Source of the DNA: Erpobdella octoculata
Taxonomy: Eukaryota; Annelida; Clitellata; Hirudinida; Erpobdellidae
Length of the DNA stretch: 64,000 bases
Assembly (NCBI GenBank): GCA_963978895.1
Contig: OZ022247.1
Span: forward strand, 2,347,369 to 2,411,368
Direction of reading: 5' to 3'
The first letter of the stretch is position 1. Every line of letters begins with the position of its first letter. The notes beneath the pieces are model-generated. The model did not search any database. It was not told the DNA's origin and was given only the letters and a program-made list of their open reading frames with translations. Positions 36,301-47,339 of this stretch are shown in pieces. The translations under genes and the position numbers were made by a program.

Positions 36301-39300
36301 ACTCCACAATAATTCTACCAAACAAGAACATCATTATCATCACCTATACCAGCATCATTATCATCATCACAACCATTGTTATTCTGACCATCAGCTATTA
36401 TTACTTACGGTACGGCACAACCGCCTGTCCCAAATTGTCACCAGCCTACCTCTACAAACTTCTTCACCACCACCACAGTTACCCCACCCCCAAAAAAAAA
36501 CACCTCCACTCCCACTAGCACCACCTCCACTAGCTCCACCCCCACAACCACTACCTGGACTGTTGCTTCCAGTCAAAGTACTTCCGCCGGAGTTTTCGTT
36601 TTCCTCATCACTGCAACTGAAAAGAGCAGTTTTCCCTTTCCCGTTCATCTCCTCGGTTACGTCATCGTCATCAAGGAACAAATGCTTGGAGATGGCTCGA
36701 CTGATCTGCTCCTCTAGAAAACTGAAAATGATGAAAAAAGAAAAAGAAACTGTAAAAATGTATTTTGGAAATAAAATTAAGAACTCCTTTCATCAATCTT
36801 GTTGGAACAACAAATGCATAGAGAAAAAAAAGATAAAGTTGGATGATAGTCCTACAGCTGAAATAGCCACCACAAGAAGGTTTTTATTCGACGGTTATTT
36901 TCAGTGCCACTTACAACAAAACTAGTGACCAACTTCACAATATAAACAAAGTTAAAAGCTAAAAAAAGAAAAATTAAAAAAGAAATGCAAAAACCAGTAC
37001 TCGCCTATCAGTTGGCAATGAGGATTTTGTTACTATAATTAATAATTAATTCCTTATGATAACGAGGAAGCTGCTTATTGTGTAATAATAAAACTGTCAT
37101 TTAGCCATGTGAGATTTAATTAACGTCGCTCGAGAGAATGCAAGACATTAATGCAACCGTGAAATGTGAAAGAGGTAATAAATTTTAATCGCTTGAACAA
37201 TCAAAGTAATTTTCTGCATGTCGATTAATTAAATGAGTTATAATTATAATTAATAAAATGCTAATGATTTTTATCATTTTTAATATTAGCATAACTAGAT
37301 GAGATGACTCATTAATATATTACAATATGACATTAAACTACAAGAACCCACTCGCTTGAATCCGGCTTTGTTCCAACTGGAATAGGTGGTTTGGCCTGGA
37401 GAGGTGGTGATGCGAGCCCAGGTGGAGTTGGCGACCCCCTTGTGTTGACAAATAAAACAATTAATAAATAATTTATTGAACAAATAATTTAAAAACAATC
37501 ATAATCAAAATTTTAATAGAAACTTTACAAAACATTGTAACTTAAAAAAAAAACACATCAATAGGTGAAGGTCACAACGTTAGAGCACCTCAGCAGCGAA
37601 GGGTCACAGAAATTCAACAGACGAATCATCTCTTAGCTACTCTATCATATTATAACATTTTTACAAATAAATTATTCAAAGTACCCGGGGGAGATGACCG
37701 GTTCAGCTGTTTTTCGAGAGAGGTGGCGATGTTCAGGAGTGGTGGAAGTCCGATGTTCAGGAGTGGTGGAAGTCCGATGTTCGGGGGTGGTCGAAGTCCG
37801 ATGTTCGGGAGTAGTGGAAGTCCGATGTTCGGGAGTAGTGGAAGTCTTACCGGGGACGGGATTCGGCTTCTTTCTTTCCCCTCCGTTCTTTTCCTGATGC
37901 TTCGGCTGTCGATGTTATTATTTTTAACTGTTTTCATGTTTTACGCAAATACAAACCGATTAAACTAAAAAATGATAATAATAATAATAATAATAATCAT
38001 AATAATAATGATGATGATGTTTATGATAATATTATTTATATTAACATCAACATATTAATTATAATTAATAATAATACAATGTAACAAAGTTAACTATTAT
38101 TCTTATTATTATTATTAATATTAATATTAACGGGAATAAAAAGAATATTATGATTAATATCTATCAATAAATAATATAAATGCAAGAAAGACAATTAAAG
38201 TGGCACGTGTTATGCAGAAATTTAAAACGACGAGTTTGATTGACGTTTACAAATGAATGAATGAATAAATAAAATGCAATTCACATTCTTAGGAGACTTT
38301 GAACCTTCGCTTGAACTCAATTTAGGTCTCGATGGGGCAGGTCTCATGACGTTCGGATGCTAGAAATGTCAATTAGAGTTAATATTCATCACCGTCAACT
38401 CCACACGTAGAATATCAAGGTAACTTTTTCCAAACTCAATAATACATAAAAATATGATTACTCTATATAACTTTTCACATTTTTCTTCTACAATGTAAAC
38501 TATCCTTAAGAAAAAAAAAGATCTAAATGAAACAAGGCTCTTATAAAGCGGCTACACATTTCCTGATTTGTCTTCAAAACTCTCTAAATTAATAATCAAA
38601 TAGCTATCTTTTGTACAACAACCAATTAAATATTTATTTAAAAATTTATTTCTCAAATATTAAAAAACATTTTCAAGAAATCAATTACGCATAATTCTCC
38701 GGCGTCGTGGGAAAATTTTTCTTGCTCCGTCTTGAAGATGTAATCGTAACCGGTTATGAAACAACTCACGACGTAATTAGTCGTACCCTGGTTTCTAAGG
38801 TTCGTTCTAAAATTGAATTAAATTTATATACAGCCTTCAAATTTATATACATACTTCAAATGTCTCCTAATTAGTTGTACCCAATTTATACATCTTTCAA
38901 ATTTTTCCTAAAGTTTGTTCTGAACCAAAAGTAAATTTATATACATCTTTCAAATGCCACCTAATTATACCAGACTACTTAACTACTTACTCCCCACACT
39001 CATCCCACCGCTGCCAACACACAGTAGCGATCCCCCACTCAAACGCAACAATGAAAACCACCTAAAGAGATTAGGGCCGAATACGATGCCAAGAGCCTGG
39101 GCGGACATCTTATTGAAGATTTCGTGTCTTGCCACGAGAACAAGAAGTTGAACGAGGTACTTGAGAGTGTCGTAATTACGAGCCGGAAGTTTGCCGCAGA
39201 GTCTTCTCAATTCGTTGTAGCATTTTTCTATCGGAGACGGATTGCCTGATTGAACGGTAAACTTAAAAATTGAATCATGTGCAATTAATAATGAAATGAA

Positions 39301-40292
39301 ACAAAATGAAAAACGACAATTTATAGAGCGCCGTGAATAACAAGTGTTACTTAAAGGACAGTAGACTCAATAGAATAGAATCGTGTACAATTATGCTTCT
39401 TCAAAATAAACGGCCGCAGTTTTGATCGATGAAAAAGGATTTACTAGTCAAAATAAATAACTTGAAAAAAAAACATATTTAAAATTACAAATATATTTTA
39501 TAAATTAGAAAACTAATTTATAAAAACTCTTCTCTAATCACCATAACGATTATATTCATCCAGCACGACAACAACAAAAATTAAAAAACAAACAAACTGG
39601 CAATCAGCTTAAGAAAAAGATCTGTCATTTCCATGGGAACCAGTGGATCAGGAAGCTGCCTGAGAAACATCTTGAATAGACTGGCCACGGTCATGACATC
39701 AGTGTCCCCCTTGATGACCACTTCCCCGGACCTCCCGATGGCCAACCTCAGGTCCTCAATTGACCTTTTATTTCCGTTCACCCTGAAGAGTCCCTCCTGT
39801 TGCAGACCTGTTTCAGATTTTTAGGAAAAATTTTTCATTTTCATCAATTCATTTGAGATTTAATAGCTGAGGATGATTTTTTTAAATTTGTATTCGATTA
39901 TAACAAATATTATTTAAAAAAATAAAATTTGGAAATTTTTTTTATAAAAAGAATCCCACACCTTTTTCCACAATAAATTGGCTGGCAGCGACCACTAGAT
40001 GTGGTATTTTACCATTTTCTCTCAACAAGATGGCCTCCAGCGACTCCCCAAAGTACCTCATTTCGGGACTTATCCTGCCGCTGGTGATCAGTGATGAAGA
40101 GCTCTGATGCAAAGATGTTGTTACGCTGCTGGAATGTGTAGGAGATAATTCCTTCTTTTTATTTAACTTAGAAGCAACATTTGATGACATCGTCTGACCA
40201 CTGCAGACCGGCATCGAAAGACGCTTGTTGCTGTTGCTGGAGTTCTTCTTTCGCGACATCGGTGACATTAACAGTTTTCTCATAAGATCCAT
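28464..40292 (-). CDS. FAM13: FAM13-family protein with N-terminal RhoGAP domain (about 21 coding exons)
   Basis: Exons on the minus strand: 40292-39962, 39807-39598, 39245-39062, 38806-38689, 38359-38285, 37927-37851, 37438-37352, 36721-36555, 36130-36049, 35709-35628, 35348-33778, 33352-33304, 33188-33115, 32487-32429, 32274-31267, 31068-30985, 30525-30433, 29907-29741, 29597-29496, 28798-28744, 28541-28464. All are bounded by AG/GT, and phases agree at every junction except exon 11/12. About 1,580 residues. The order RhoGAP, FLEEQISRAISKHLF motif, disordered middle, then a C-terminal coiled-coil with LQKALL-x-x-E-x-x-x-GRPV- and YGRYSEVKRLL-like blocks is specific to FAM13A/B. RhoGAP domains switch off Rho-family GTPases; vertebrate FAM13 proteins are linked to cytoskeletal and Wnt signalling. 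ATG 40292 is the first in frame. Confidence 0.9.
28810..28965. repeat. (ATC)n microsatellite in FAM13 intron 19
   Basis: Imperfect (CAT)n, interrupted by CACAACA, lies between exons 19 and 20, directly upstream of the exon 20 acceptor on the minus strand. Confidence 0.9.
30620..30965. repeat. 16-bp minisatellite in FAM13 intron 16
   Basis: About 20 tandem copies of CAGCAAACTACACRGA. A seven-unit (112-bp) higher-order repeat is visible: the rare CGGACATCAA variant recurs at 30691 and 30803. It sits just downstream of the exon 16 donor on the minus strand. Confidence 0.9.
31078..31210. repeat. ~42-bp tandem repeat in FAM13 intron 15
   Basis: Three copies containing ACAAACAAATTCAATAAATT and GACCATAAATATATACG. 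The third has a 5-bp insertion. Confidence 0.85.
32880..33092. repeat. 21-bp minisatellite in FAM13 intron 13
   Basis: About nine copies of TAGTTTACAATTCAAGAGAA plus C, lying immediately downstream of exon 13 on the minus strand. Confidence 0.9.
33470..33689. mobile_element. ~220-bp MITE in FAM13 intron 11
   Basis: Left end CAGAGGTGGCCA and right end reverse complement CAGAGTTGGACA are imperfect inverted repeats. They are flanked by CTACGGTGGTG (33459-33469) and CTATGGTGGTG (33690-33700), consistent with an 8-bp duplication plus adjacent bases. The interior consists of CCCAACCCA-type motifs in the plus reading. hAT affiliation is inferred from duplication length and the CAGRG-type ends. Confidence 0.6.
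33778..35348 (-). CDS. FAM13: FAM13 exon 11: long disordered middle region
   Basis: A single 1,571-bp exon encoding about 523 residues of low-complexity, Ser/Asp/Asn-rich sequence. It contains Pro-rich SH3-ligand-like segments near its start (PPPTPPKPSR) and acidic runs (DDEDYSCDDVDG, DADDDDEL). No folded domain is apparent. Phase 0 at its acceptor agrees with exon 10. Its apparent donor (AA|GTTTTT at 33778) leaves phase 2, whereas exon 12 needs phase 1, so the exact 3' end is uncertain. Confidence 0.8.
35400..35612. repeat. 18-bp minisatellite in FAM13 intron 10
   Basis: About eleven copies of ACAGCTGATAGATAATTC, each containing the palindrome CAGCTG. It lies between exon 10 and the long exon 11. 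Confidence 0.9.
37720..37848. repeat. 24-bp minisatellite beside the exon 6 donor of FAM13
   Basis: Five copies of a 24-bp unit with core GTGGAAGTCCGATGTTCGGG start directly after the exon 6 donor (CCCCG|GTAAGA). Two minus frames are open across it, so some transcripts could include it, but phases fit best with the exon ending at 37851. Confidence 0.85.
39062..40292 (-). CDS. FAM13: FAM13 exons 1-3: RhoGAP catalytic core
   Basis: Residues about 75-245. Exon 1 ends in RYFGESLEAILLREN and SQFIVEKG; exon 2 has GLQQEGLFRVNGN and SLFKMFLRQLPDPLVP; exon 3 has KYLVQLLVLVARHE and ALGIVFGPNLF. The arginine finger is R119, and the conserved lysine (K156) and asparagine (N239) of RhoGAP domains are present. 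Catalytic competence is therefore likely. The first ~75 residues are Ser/Lys-rich and unstructured. Confidence 0.9.
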
Positions 40293-40302
40293 TGCATCTA
40301 TC

Positions 40303-41030
40303 TAGTAGTTAGTTCGTCTCTGGTAAGTTTCGAAAATGAAATGAATTACTTGAAGCAACTGACTTAAAAACAAAAATAAAATAAAACGGTTGCTATTGCA
40401 AATCAAATAATAAATAAATTTAAACCACAATATTGAACTAAAAAAAAGCAAATCTGTCAAAAAGGCCTACTGAAAAAACGCAATCGGCACTCTTACCTTT
40501 TGCACACATTGATGATAATGATGATATTTAGAATTTAACTAACTATGAGTCAAGAGTTAACTGTAGTTTCCTTAACATTATTCATAAACAGAGACACAGG
40601 GTACATGGCATGCTCAAACAAATCGCAAAAATAGCGAATTTAAAATTTAACAAAATGTTACAACATAAGTAACTCAAACTAAAAAAGTTTTATAAGCCAT
40701 TTTCAGTAGAGTGAATGGACGTCTAGTATGACTAATTAGAAAATAATAATACAGTGGTGTAGACATTGTTTACAATGGTTGTTAATGAAATAAACAAATT
40801 GCCAAGCACGAATCTTTGATCAAATGTTTTCTTTAATTCTGAAATAATATTATTAATATAATTGCAGTTATAAATATAAATTAATTTGAATAAATTTACT
40901 AATTTTAAGACAATTTTATAAAAAAAACTCTTAACTTTTTGAGATTTTCGGTTAGCCGACGGTTGAGCAGACGTGGTTATTTCATAATTATTAAATAAAT
41001 CGGCTGATCCTGGAATTGTATTTTATTGTT
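40303..41030. promoter_or_regulatory. Divergent intergenic region between FAM13 and the two-membrane-segment gene
   Basis: About 740 bp separate two start codons facing away from each other (40292 minus; 41031 plus). No TATA box of obvious quality or other gene is seen. A shared bidirectional promoter is plausible from geometry alone; untranslated exons could also lie here. Confidence 0.35.
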
Positions 41031-44000
41031 ATGTGGGGTCGGAGATTTGATACGTGGCAAAAATATTTCTTATTCGCCATCTGTGGAATATGCTGTTAGT
41101 TAAATTGTTCGTTTTTTATCAATAAAACTTAAGGAATTCTTTCTAACTGGTAATAACTTTCATTTTTGGTCAGGGGCTTGTTATGCTACCTACGTCGAAT
41201 TCTGTGAAGCTCTGGATAAACATAACGCCGCTCACAGAGCAAAAATGAAGGAATTATCTAAAAACGTTCTCACTCCTAGCCAGCTGAGAACCCTTCTTAA
41301 AGATCGTCTGGAGAAAGAACTTCACGGAGATGAATCTATGCACGAAAGAATAAAGAGGAATGTGCCCAACTACGAATTTTTGAATCAGATCGATAAAAAA
41401 GTACTCGAACTCATCAAAGTAGTCGACGATCACAACAGGAAGAAGAACCAGCTAAAAAGTATCGTCAAAAGAGAGCTAGCAAAAGCCGCCAAGCAGATTT
41501 TTGAAAAAAGTAGGTATACTTCATCGGGGTGGGCTCCAGGGTTGTTATGGAGACACAATATTTTTTATTTATTTTATGATTTTCTTGGCTTTTTACAAGA
41601 TTTCTCAGTTTTTAACGTTAAAATTAAGACACAAGTAGAGCCGGTTTCTCGAAATAGTTCCCCCATAAATTTGTCATTTCCCCTCAAACAGTAGGTACGG
41701 GAGCATGGAGCATTTTCATTTTCGGATTCAAATAAACTTAAAATTTAAGAAATAAAGTAATCTTCTGACTGGAAAGAATAGAGTAAATAGTTGGGAAATA
41801 CAAAATATTTATCTGGGAAGTTCTGTTTCGTCACGAAATAGAGTCTAATGTTTTACATATTTATATCTTCACAAATGTCGAAATTATCAAAAAAATCATT
41901 TAAATTTATATTTGTTTTTTATTTAAATAACTCGTTATTTATACTTTAAATGTTATTTAAAACTATTACTTGTGAAGAATAAACTTTATTCTTCATTCAA
42001 TAAAGCCATTTTTACTGGAAAAATAGTAGGTAGGGAGTAGGGAGCAAAGCATTTGTTGTTAGTGAGACTCTATTTTGTGACAGGCTCTGGGTGCGAAGAG
42101 TAATGCTACAACTCGGTTGTAGTCTTGTAGAAAGAAAGGAGTTATTGTTTTTTTTTGTTAACAGAAAAAAGGAGGTGTACTTTGAAATTGCAAAACAGTC
42201 AGTACAATCTGTACAATTACTTTCATGTTTAGGACTCTCAAAATCAGAAGCTGAAGAACGTATGACAACTACCGTTCACAAGATTCTTTCAGTGTTCACA
42301 ACAGAACCGCCTAAGTTGGTGTCGGACCGATTTTCAAACTTTTTTGATAGATCTTTTCAACTATTTTATTAGCTAAGGTTATTTTATATATTAGTGAATA
42401 TGTTGTTACACAAGTTAGGTAATAAATTACAATAATTTGGATAGATCTTTTCCAATAAGACGAAATCTCCCGATAATACTTCCCTGGGACAAATTTCAGA
42501 GGGATGGAAATAACGGTGACGACCTTCATGTTCAAAAGGTCAAGTTGATCAAACCTAAGCAAAAGTTGGAGCAACTAGGCAAAAGTGATAAAAACACTAG
42601 ACGAAACAAAGCTGAAAAGAAGCTAGAAGAAATTAGAAGACTTTCGAAGAGGGCCATACAAGAAGTACGAATTGTTTTCTCAATTAATGTTTTATTTGTC
42701 GAATATTATTTGCTGTTTGAATCGGTGTGAATTATCGTACGTATTTGGATGGTCGGGGTAAATTAAAAAAAGTCACTTATTGGAATAAGAATTTTAAAAT
42801 TATACTTAAACAAACAGGTTAGTAACCTTTCTTTGAAAAAAATGAGTGTAAAAGAACTTATAGATGGCACAGGGAAAATGTACAACTTTTGTGACGTCGC
42901 ATTTTTACGCTAGGTTTTTATAATAGATCAAACAAATTATTAATTTGCGGTGTCATTAAGATTAGATTAGTTTCCGATCAAAGTCCTTTAGTATATAATT
43001 ACATATGAAAAAGAATGTTTCAATTTAATTATGTAAACATCTAATTCCACGGCTATAAACCTAGTTATTTCACGACACTAGCCTGTCTTATGAGAATGTC
43101 AATAAATTAATGTCGTTTAACTATATTTGTTTACGATTATATTCAACATCACCTATCTGGCAAAATATCCACCAAGATGTAATGCTATTGCTATGTCAAA
43201 GAAGGAGAGTTTTCAGCATATTATCGTTTTGCTTTAGAACCCAAGTTACAAACTACAGAATTTCTAAAATAATTAATTTGATAATTAAAAAAAGAACAGA
43301 AATAAATTTCAGCAAACTATCGTTTTGCTTTAGAACCCAAGTTACAAACTACAGATTTTCTAACATAATTAATTTGATAATAAAAAAAAACACAGAAATA
43401 AATTTAACGAAACGAAACAGGAGCTGACTGACGAGTTCATAAAGTCTGCCGGTTTTCAACTCTCCGATGAGTTCCTCATGTCGGGTCCGTCGAAAGATAT
43501 TTTCATAACACACAAGTTCAGAACGTGGCTACTCTTCGTCTTCATCCAGCTGCTCATCTTCTTTGCGTGTCTCATGATCGGCATTGTCAATTCGTACTGG
43601 ATGGTCTTCACTCGGGTTCTGAACACCATGAGCTTCACCAGATGCCTCTGTCGAAAGTGCATCCAGTGCAAGCCGAGGGAAGCCGGTGCGTCTATGAGGG
43701 CGAGTGGAGGTGGAGGTGGGGTGCGGGAAGCCCATAATACCGTTGGTGGTTCAACGGAAAGTAATAATGATTATACTGACAGCAAACAAGAAAATAAAAC
43801 TTGTCACCAGAAATATTGACAGGAATTGTTGTATAGAAAATGGCGATCATACAAAAAAATTCTAGGGATGGTGAGAAAGAGAAAGGGAGAGACGGTGGTG
43901 GAGGGCAAAAACTGATTACCTAATATGAGGCTATGGTTTTTTTAATTGGATGATGCACATCATATTTAATCTTCCCTTTTTTATTCAATTAAAATTTAAG

Positions 44001-45412
44001 CGTCGTCAACGTCGATGGCAATCTCTTTCTGTTTTTATCTAATTAAGCGCCACCTGGGCCGTTTTTATTAATTAAGTCATTTTTTGTCAGTTTCTTGAGG
44101 CTTATTTTGAGAAAAAAATGCTTTCTACGTTTTCATGTCATCGTAGGTAGGTAAGAAAATACTTTATTCATTTTTTAGTCGTTTGTGCTTGTTGATTCTT
44201 TAAAATGTATTTTATTAATTGTTTTGAAGTTAGTTTTTAACCTAATTTTTTTATATCCTTTCAAAAATTCTGTAAATTTGTTACGGTAAAATTAAAATTG
44301 TATTTTTCGGCAAACTTGTTTCAAAATGATTTGTAGATTTTTATTTGTCACCTTAAAGTTCGAGTATTTATATAACAATAAAACCGGATTTTGAGTGTTA
44401 GAGATATATGTAGTAGTACTCTTTATCTAAACTTTCATCTAAATTATGTCCAATAACTCTTTATTCAACTTATGATTTCATCTTCATTAATGATCAAGTT
44501 ATTGCACGTGGCTTCAAAATAAATAATCAGTTCTTTAAAAGTTTAACTAAATCACATGCAGTGGCCGAAATGGCGGTCAAGTTTTTCGAGTTTTTCGACA
44601 TCGAAGTCGACGATATGAGAGATGACCTTTCGAGCCTCTTCCAGAAACTCCTCCCTCGAGATTTTCCCGTTCACATGGGACGGAACCTCCTCACTCAGCT
44701 GGAGCCATATCGCCAGTCGAACCAGGCCGTCAAGCATACATACGATAAGATATCTGAAGAGGTGGATAACCTGGCCAGAGAGAAACTGGAAGAAGAGATG
44801 GAGGCTAAAGGAATAGGAAAAGGCGACAGGGGAGCCGAAGAGATGCGTCGGAAAGACTTCAAAGGATTCCAAGACGAATTCGCCTCTGTCTTTGGCGGAC
44901 AGAACGTACTGGACGAATACGACATCAAACTGGACGAAGAGTTTTACGACAATTTTTACGAAAAAGAATTCGGTCACTTTTTCGGCGAAACCGAAGAAGA
45001 TGTTATGAAAGAAGTTGGCATCCACGAAAACTTGTCTCCAGCTGAAGAAGCTCGTAGGAAAGGTTTGCCAGCTACAGCTAAAGCTACTACCGCTCGTGTC
45101 GTTACAAGAAGCGCTGGTGTTTCACCTGTTCAAGCAGGCTACTCTCAATATCAACAACAGCAACAGCAGCAGTTTCGCGGCCATCCCCCACATGCTGGAC
45201 AATATCGGGGACAGCGATTCAGTCACGGAGTTAATCAGTACCCACATTACGCTACCCAGTACCCTAACTCTAACCAAGCGATTCATCAACCCGTTGGCTT
45301 TCGACAACCTGGTCCTCGTATTCCTGCTTTGCTGCCTGCGCCATCTCCTCCTGTTCATTCTCCTACTTCTAATCCTCGATCTCCAATAACTTCTTCTCCT
45401 CCTCCGCCATAG
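41031..45412 (+). CDS. Unrecognised two-membrane-segment protein with coiled-coil and Gln/Pro-rich tail, six exons
   Basis: Exons 41031-41094, 41174-41513, 42165-42314, 42445-42664, 43421-43685 and 44562-45412 have GT/AG borders and consistent phases (1, 2, 2, 0, 1). They give 629 residues from ATG 41031 (MWGRRFDTWQ) to TAG 45410-45412. A first hydrophobic segment lies at about residues 12-31 (KYFLFAICGICWACYATYV), then a charged, partly coiled-coil region to about 290 (AEKKLEEIRRLSKRAIQEEL). A second membrane segment lies at about 294-321 (WLLFVFIQLLIFFACLMIGI) followed by CLCRKCIQCKP. The C-terminal region is acidic (about 347-500), then Gln-rich (YQQQQQQQFRG) and Pro-rich. I do not recognise the family. 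The first segment could be a signal anchor, placing the 30-290 loop outside the cell or in a lumen. Confidence 0.75.
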
Positions 45413-45504
45413 ATGACGACACTCTGTTTTTAATCTCGCTAGTCTGAGCATATGTAAATGTAATCCAAAAACTTGTTCACACAGTAACGCATGATTGGTA
45501 TAAC

Positions 45505-45510
45505 AATAAA
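45505..45510 (+). terminator. Poly(A) signal AATAAA of the two-membrane-segment gene
   Basis: AATAAA lies 92 bases beyond the stop codon. Confidence 0.55.
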
Positions 45511-45899
45511 AAAATTAAAAGTTGATTATTTCATTTAGAGTCGAAGTTTGTATTCTGTATTATAGGACAGCAAAAATGCAATCAGGGTTTCCTTTAATCG
45601 GTTTAAAAAATATATGAACACATTATTACTATTATTATTATGTACCGAGTTCGTAAAGTTCTTGTGTCATCACAATAAACACACATCGGCCGGGAACGCA
45701 ACGTTATCAACATAAACAAAAGTCCGCCACTGTGGTCAACAACGCGTTAAGCAAATAGACAAGCTGTCGATACGGGGGGGGGGGGGGGCAGGGGTCTCTT
45801 TGGGGGTGGCAGGGGAGCGGTTGCGGATACTTTTTTTTAAGTGTATAAGGGTTTGGAGAAATTTGAGAAAAAGTTACTCTGACTACACCTCTACCCGCC

Positions 45900-47331
45900 C
45901 AGTGGCGTAGCTAGGGTCTTCTGCGCCCGGGGACAAAACACAAAATCTGCGCCCCCCTACATAAAATCTGTCGAACTACATAAAATATAATAACTGTCGT
46001 ACTCAGTATTTGCATGTAGACTACAGTCTCTGGCGCCTATATACATGCATTTCAGTGTATTTAAATTTCTATATGCATATTGAGCTGAGTTTTAAACAAA
46101 ATTTATTTTTCTTGCTTTTACTGCCGCAAACTGGTTAATTATATCATCAAAATCAATCTGTTCAAGAACTTCCCTCTCCACACTCATTAGGGCCAGATCG
46201 CTAAGTCTATCTTGTCCCATGGATGCTCGAAGGTAGGAAAGAATTATTTTTAATTTACTGAAGGATCGCTCACAAGGATTGTTCTCGTGAGCCGCTAGTT
46301 TCTCGGGCTTCCTCCACGTGCTGAATCCATTAGATAATTCAAAAGATGATTTATTATTTGCGCTGGATGAGGGAAATAACAAGCAGCAAAAACAATACGC
46401 TGCTTCATTCAATGGTGAATAAACTAGCCAGACCCGATTTACCTCATCACCCTTTCCATTGGCAAGTCTCCGTTTGAACCATGGCTTTGTCATAGAACGG
46501 CCGTCTTTCTTAGCAAATGGACCATTATTGTTTTGAAATACTTTAGAGCCTCGAGATACCATTTCTGTGCATAGCTGTTGAGAAATTATAGGCAGTCGTG
46601 ATGTTTGGTCGAAATCCAAATAGCCAACGTCGCAGAGCATAAGCACAGCTGGAATTGGATTTGGCCTATGAGAAATGATATCAATTTCTACTTCAGAGTC
46701 AGATGAAGTTGATAAACTACTACTGTTCTCTATGTTTTGTTGATTCTGCTGTACACTTGGTTGATCATTGAATTCATCAACATCAGTATCCTGAGGCTGT
46801 TGGCTTTCTTCTGGTGTTGACTTTGCCTTCTTCAAAAAACATTCCAGTAGTTTGCTGGACTTACTAGCTTCTCTTATTTCATCTGCCTTTCTTTTTCTTC
46901 GCTGAGCTCCACTAGGCCTTTTTTCAAACATATCTGGAATTAAGAAAACTTTTTATATAAGATACAATATTAATAAATAGAAAATAATAATCATTGCTAC
47001 TCACTTTGTTTATTTGTTTTCCTTCAAAAAAGAAATGCAAAATCCAAACAACTTTTCTTTTTGATGATTGATTAGTAGTTCATTAACATAGTTGGTATGG
47101 TATATAATAACCATAGATATCTATGATAATATATATATATCTATGATAATAACAAAGAATAGTCAAAATGAACGTCTTGTTCAAAAAGTTTGTGAACTTT
47201 TGAAAAGATCCTCAACAAATTTAAATTTTTTTTTAATTATTTAAAAAATTTGGTCACTGATATTGCGCCCCCTCCAGCCCTGCGCCCGGGGACAACTGTC
47301 CCCCCCCTGCCCCCCCCTCGCTACGCCACTG
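45900..47331. mobile_element. Internally deleted hAT transposon with TIRs and perfect 8-bp TSD
   Basis: Ends are CAGTGGCGTAGCTAGG (left) and the reverse complement of CAGTGGCGTAGCGAGG (right). The octamer TACCCGCC flanks both sides (45892-45899 and 47332-47339). CTGCGCCCGGGGACAA occurs near both ends in direct orientation. The 1.43-kb length is well below a full hAT of this type because the catalytic part is missing. The target was itself repeat-like GC-rich sequence. Confidence 0.9.
46092..46931 (-). CDS. Truncated hAT transposase: zinc finger fused in frame to dimerisation domain
   Basis: 279 residues, ATG 46931 to stop 46092, uninterrupted. The N-terminus is basic (RRKRKADEI), followed by an acidic/Ser linker and a TTF/ZMYM-type DNA-binding zinc finger (KPWFKRRLANGKGDEVNRVW, then AAYCFCCLLF). 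At about residue 216 the frame passes straight from WRKPEKLAAHE into NNPCERSFSKLKIILSYLR and GQDRLSDLALMSVE, which is the extreme C-terminal dimerisation domain. The intervening ~400-500 residues with the catalytic triad are absent. It cannot transpose alone, but could bind termini and dimerise. Confidence 0.8.
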   Translation of the reverse strand: MFEKRPSGAQRRKRKADEIREASKSSKLLECFLKKAKSTPEESQQPQDTDVDEFNDQPSVQQNQQNIENSSSLSTSSDSEVEIDIISHRPNPIPAVLMLCDVGYLDFDQTSRLPIISQQLCTEMVSRGSKVFQNNNGPFAKKDGRSMTKPWFKRRLANGKGDEVNRVWLVYSPLNEAAYCFCCLLFPSSSANNKSSFELSNGFSTWRKPEKLAAHENNPCERSFSKLKIILSYLRASMGQDRLSDLALMSVEREVLEQIDFDDIINQFAAVKARKINFV

Positions 47332-47339
47332 TACCCGCC

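Noticed and set aside
36267..36925. Plus-strand frames opposite FAM13 exon 8
   Set aside because: Exon 8 on the minus strand has conserved motif, splice sites and phase; the plus frames are shadows.
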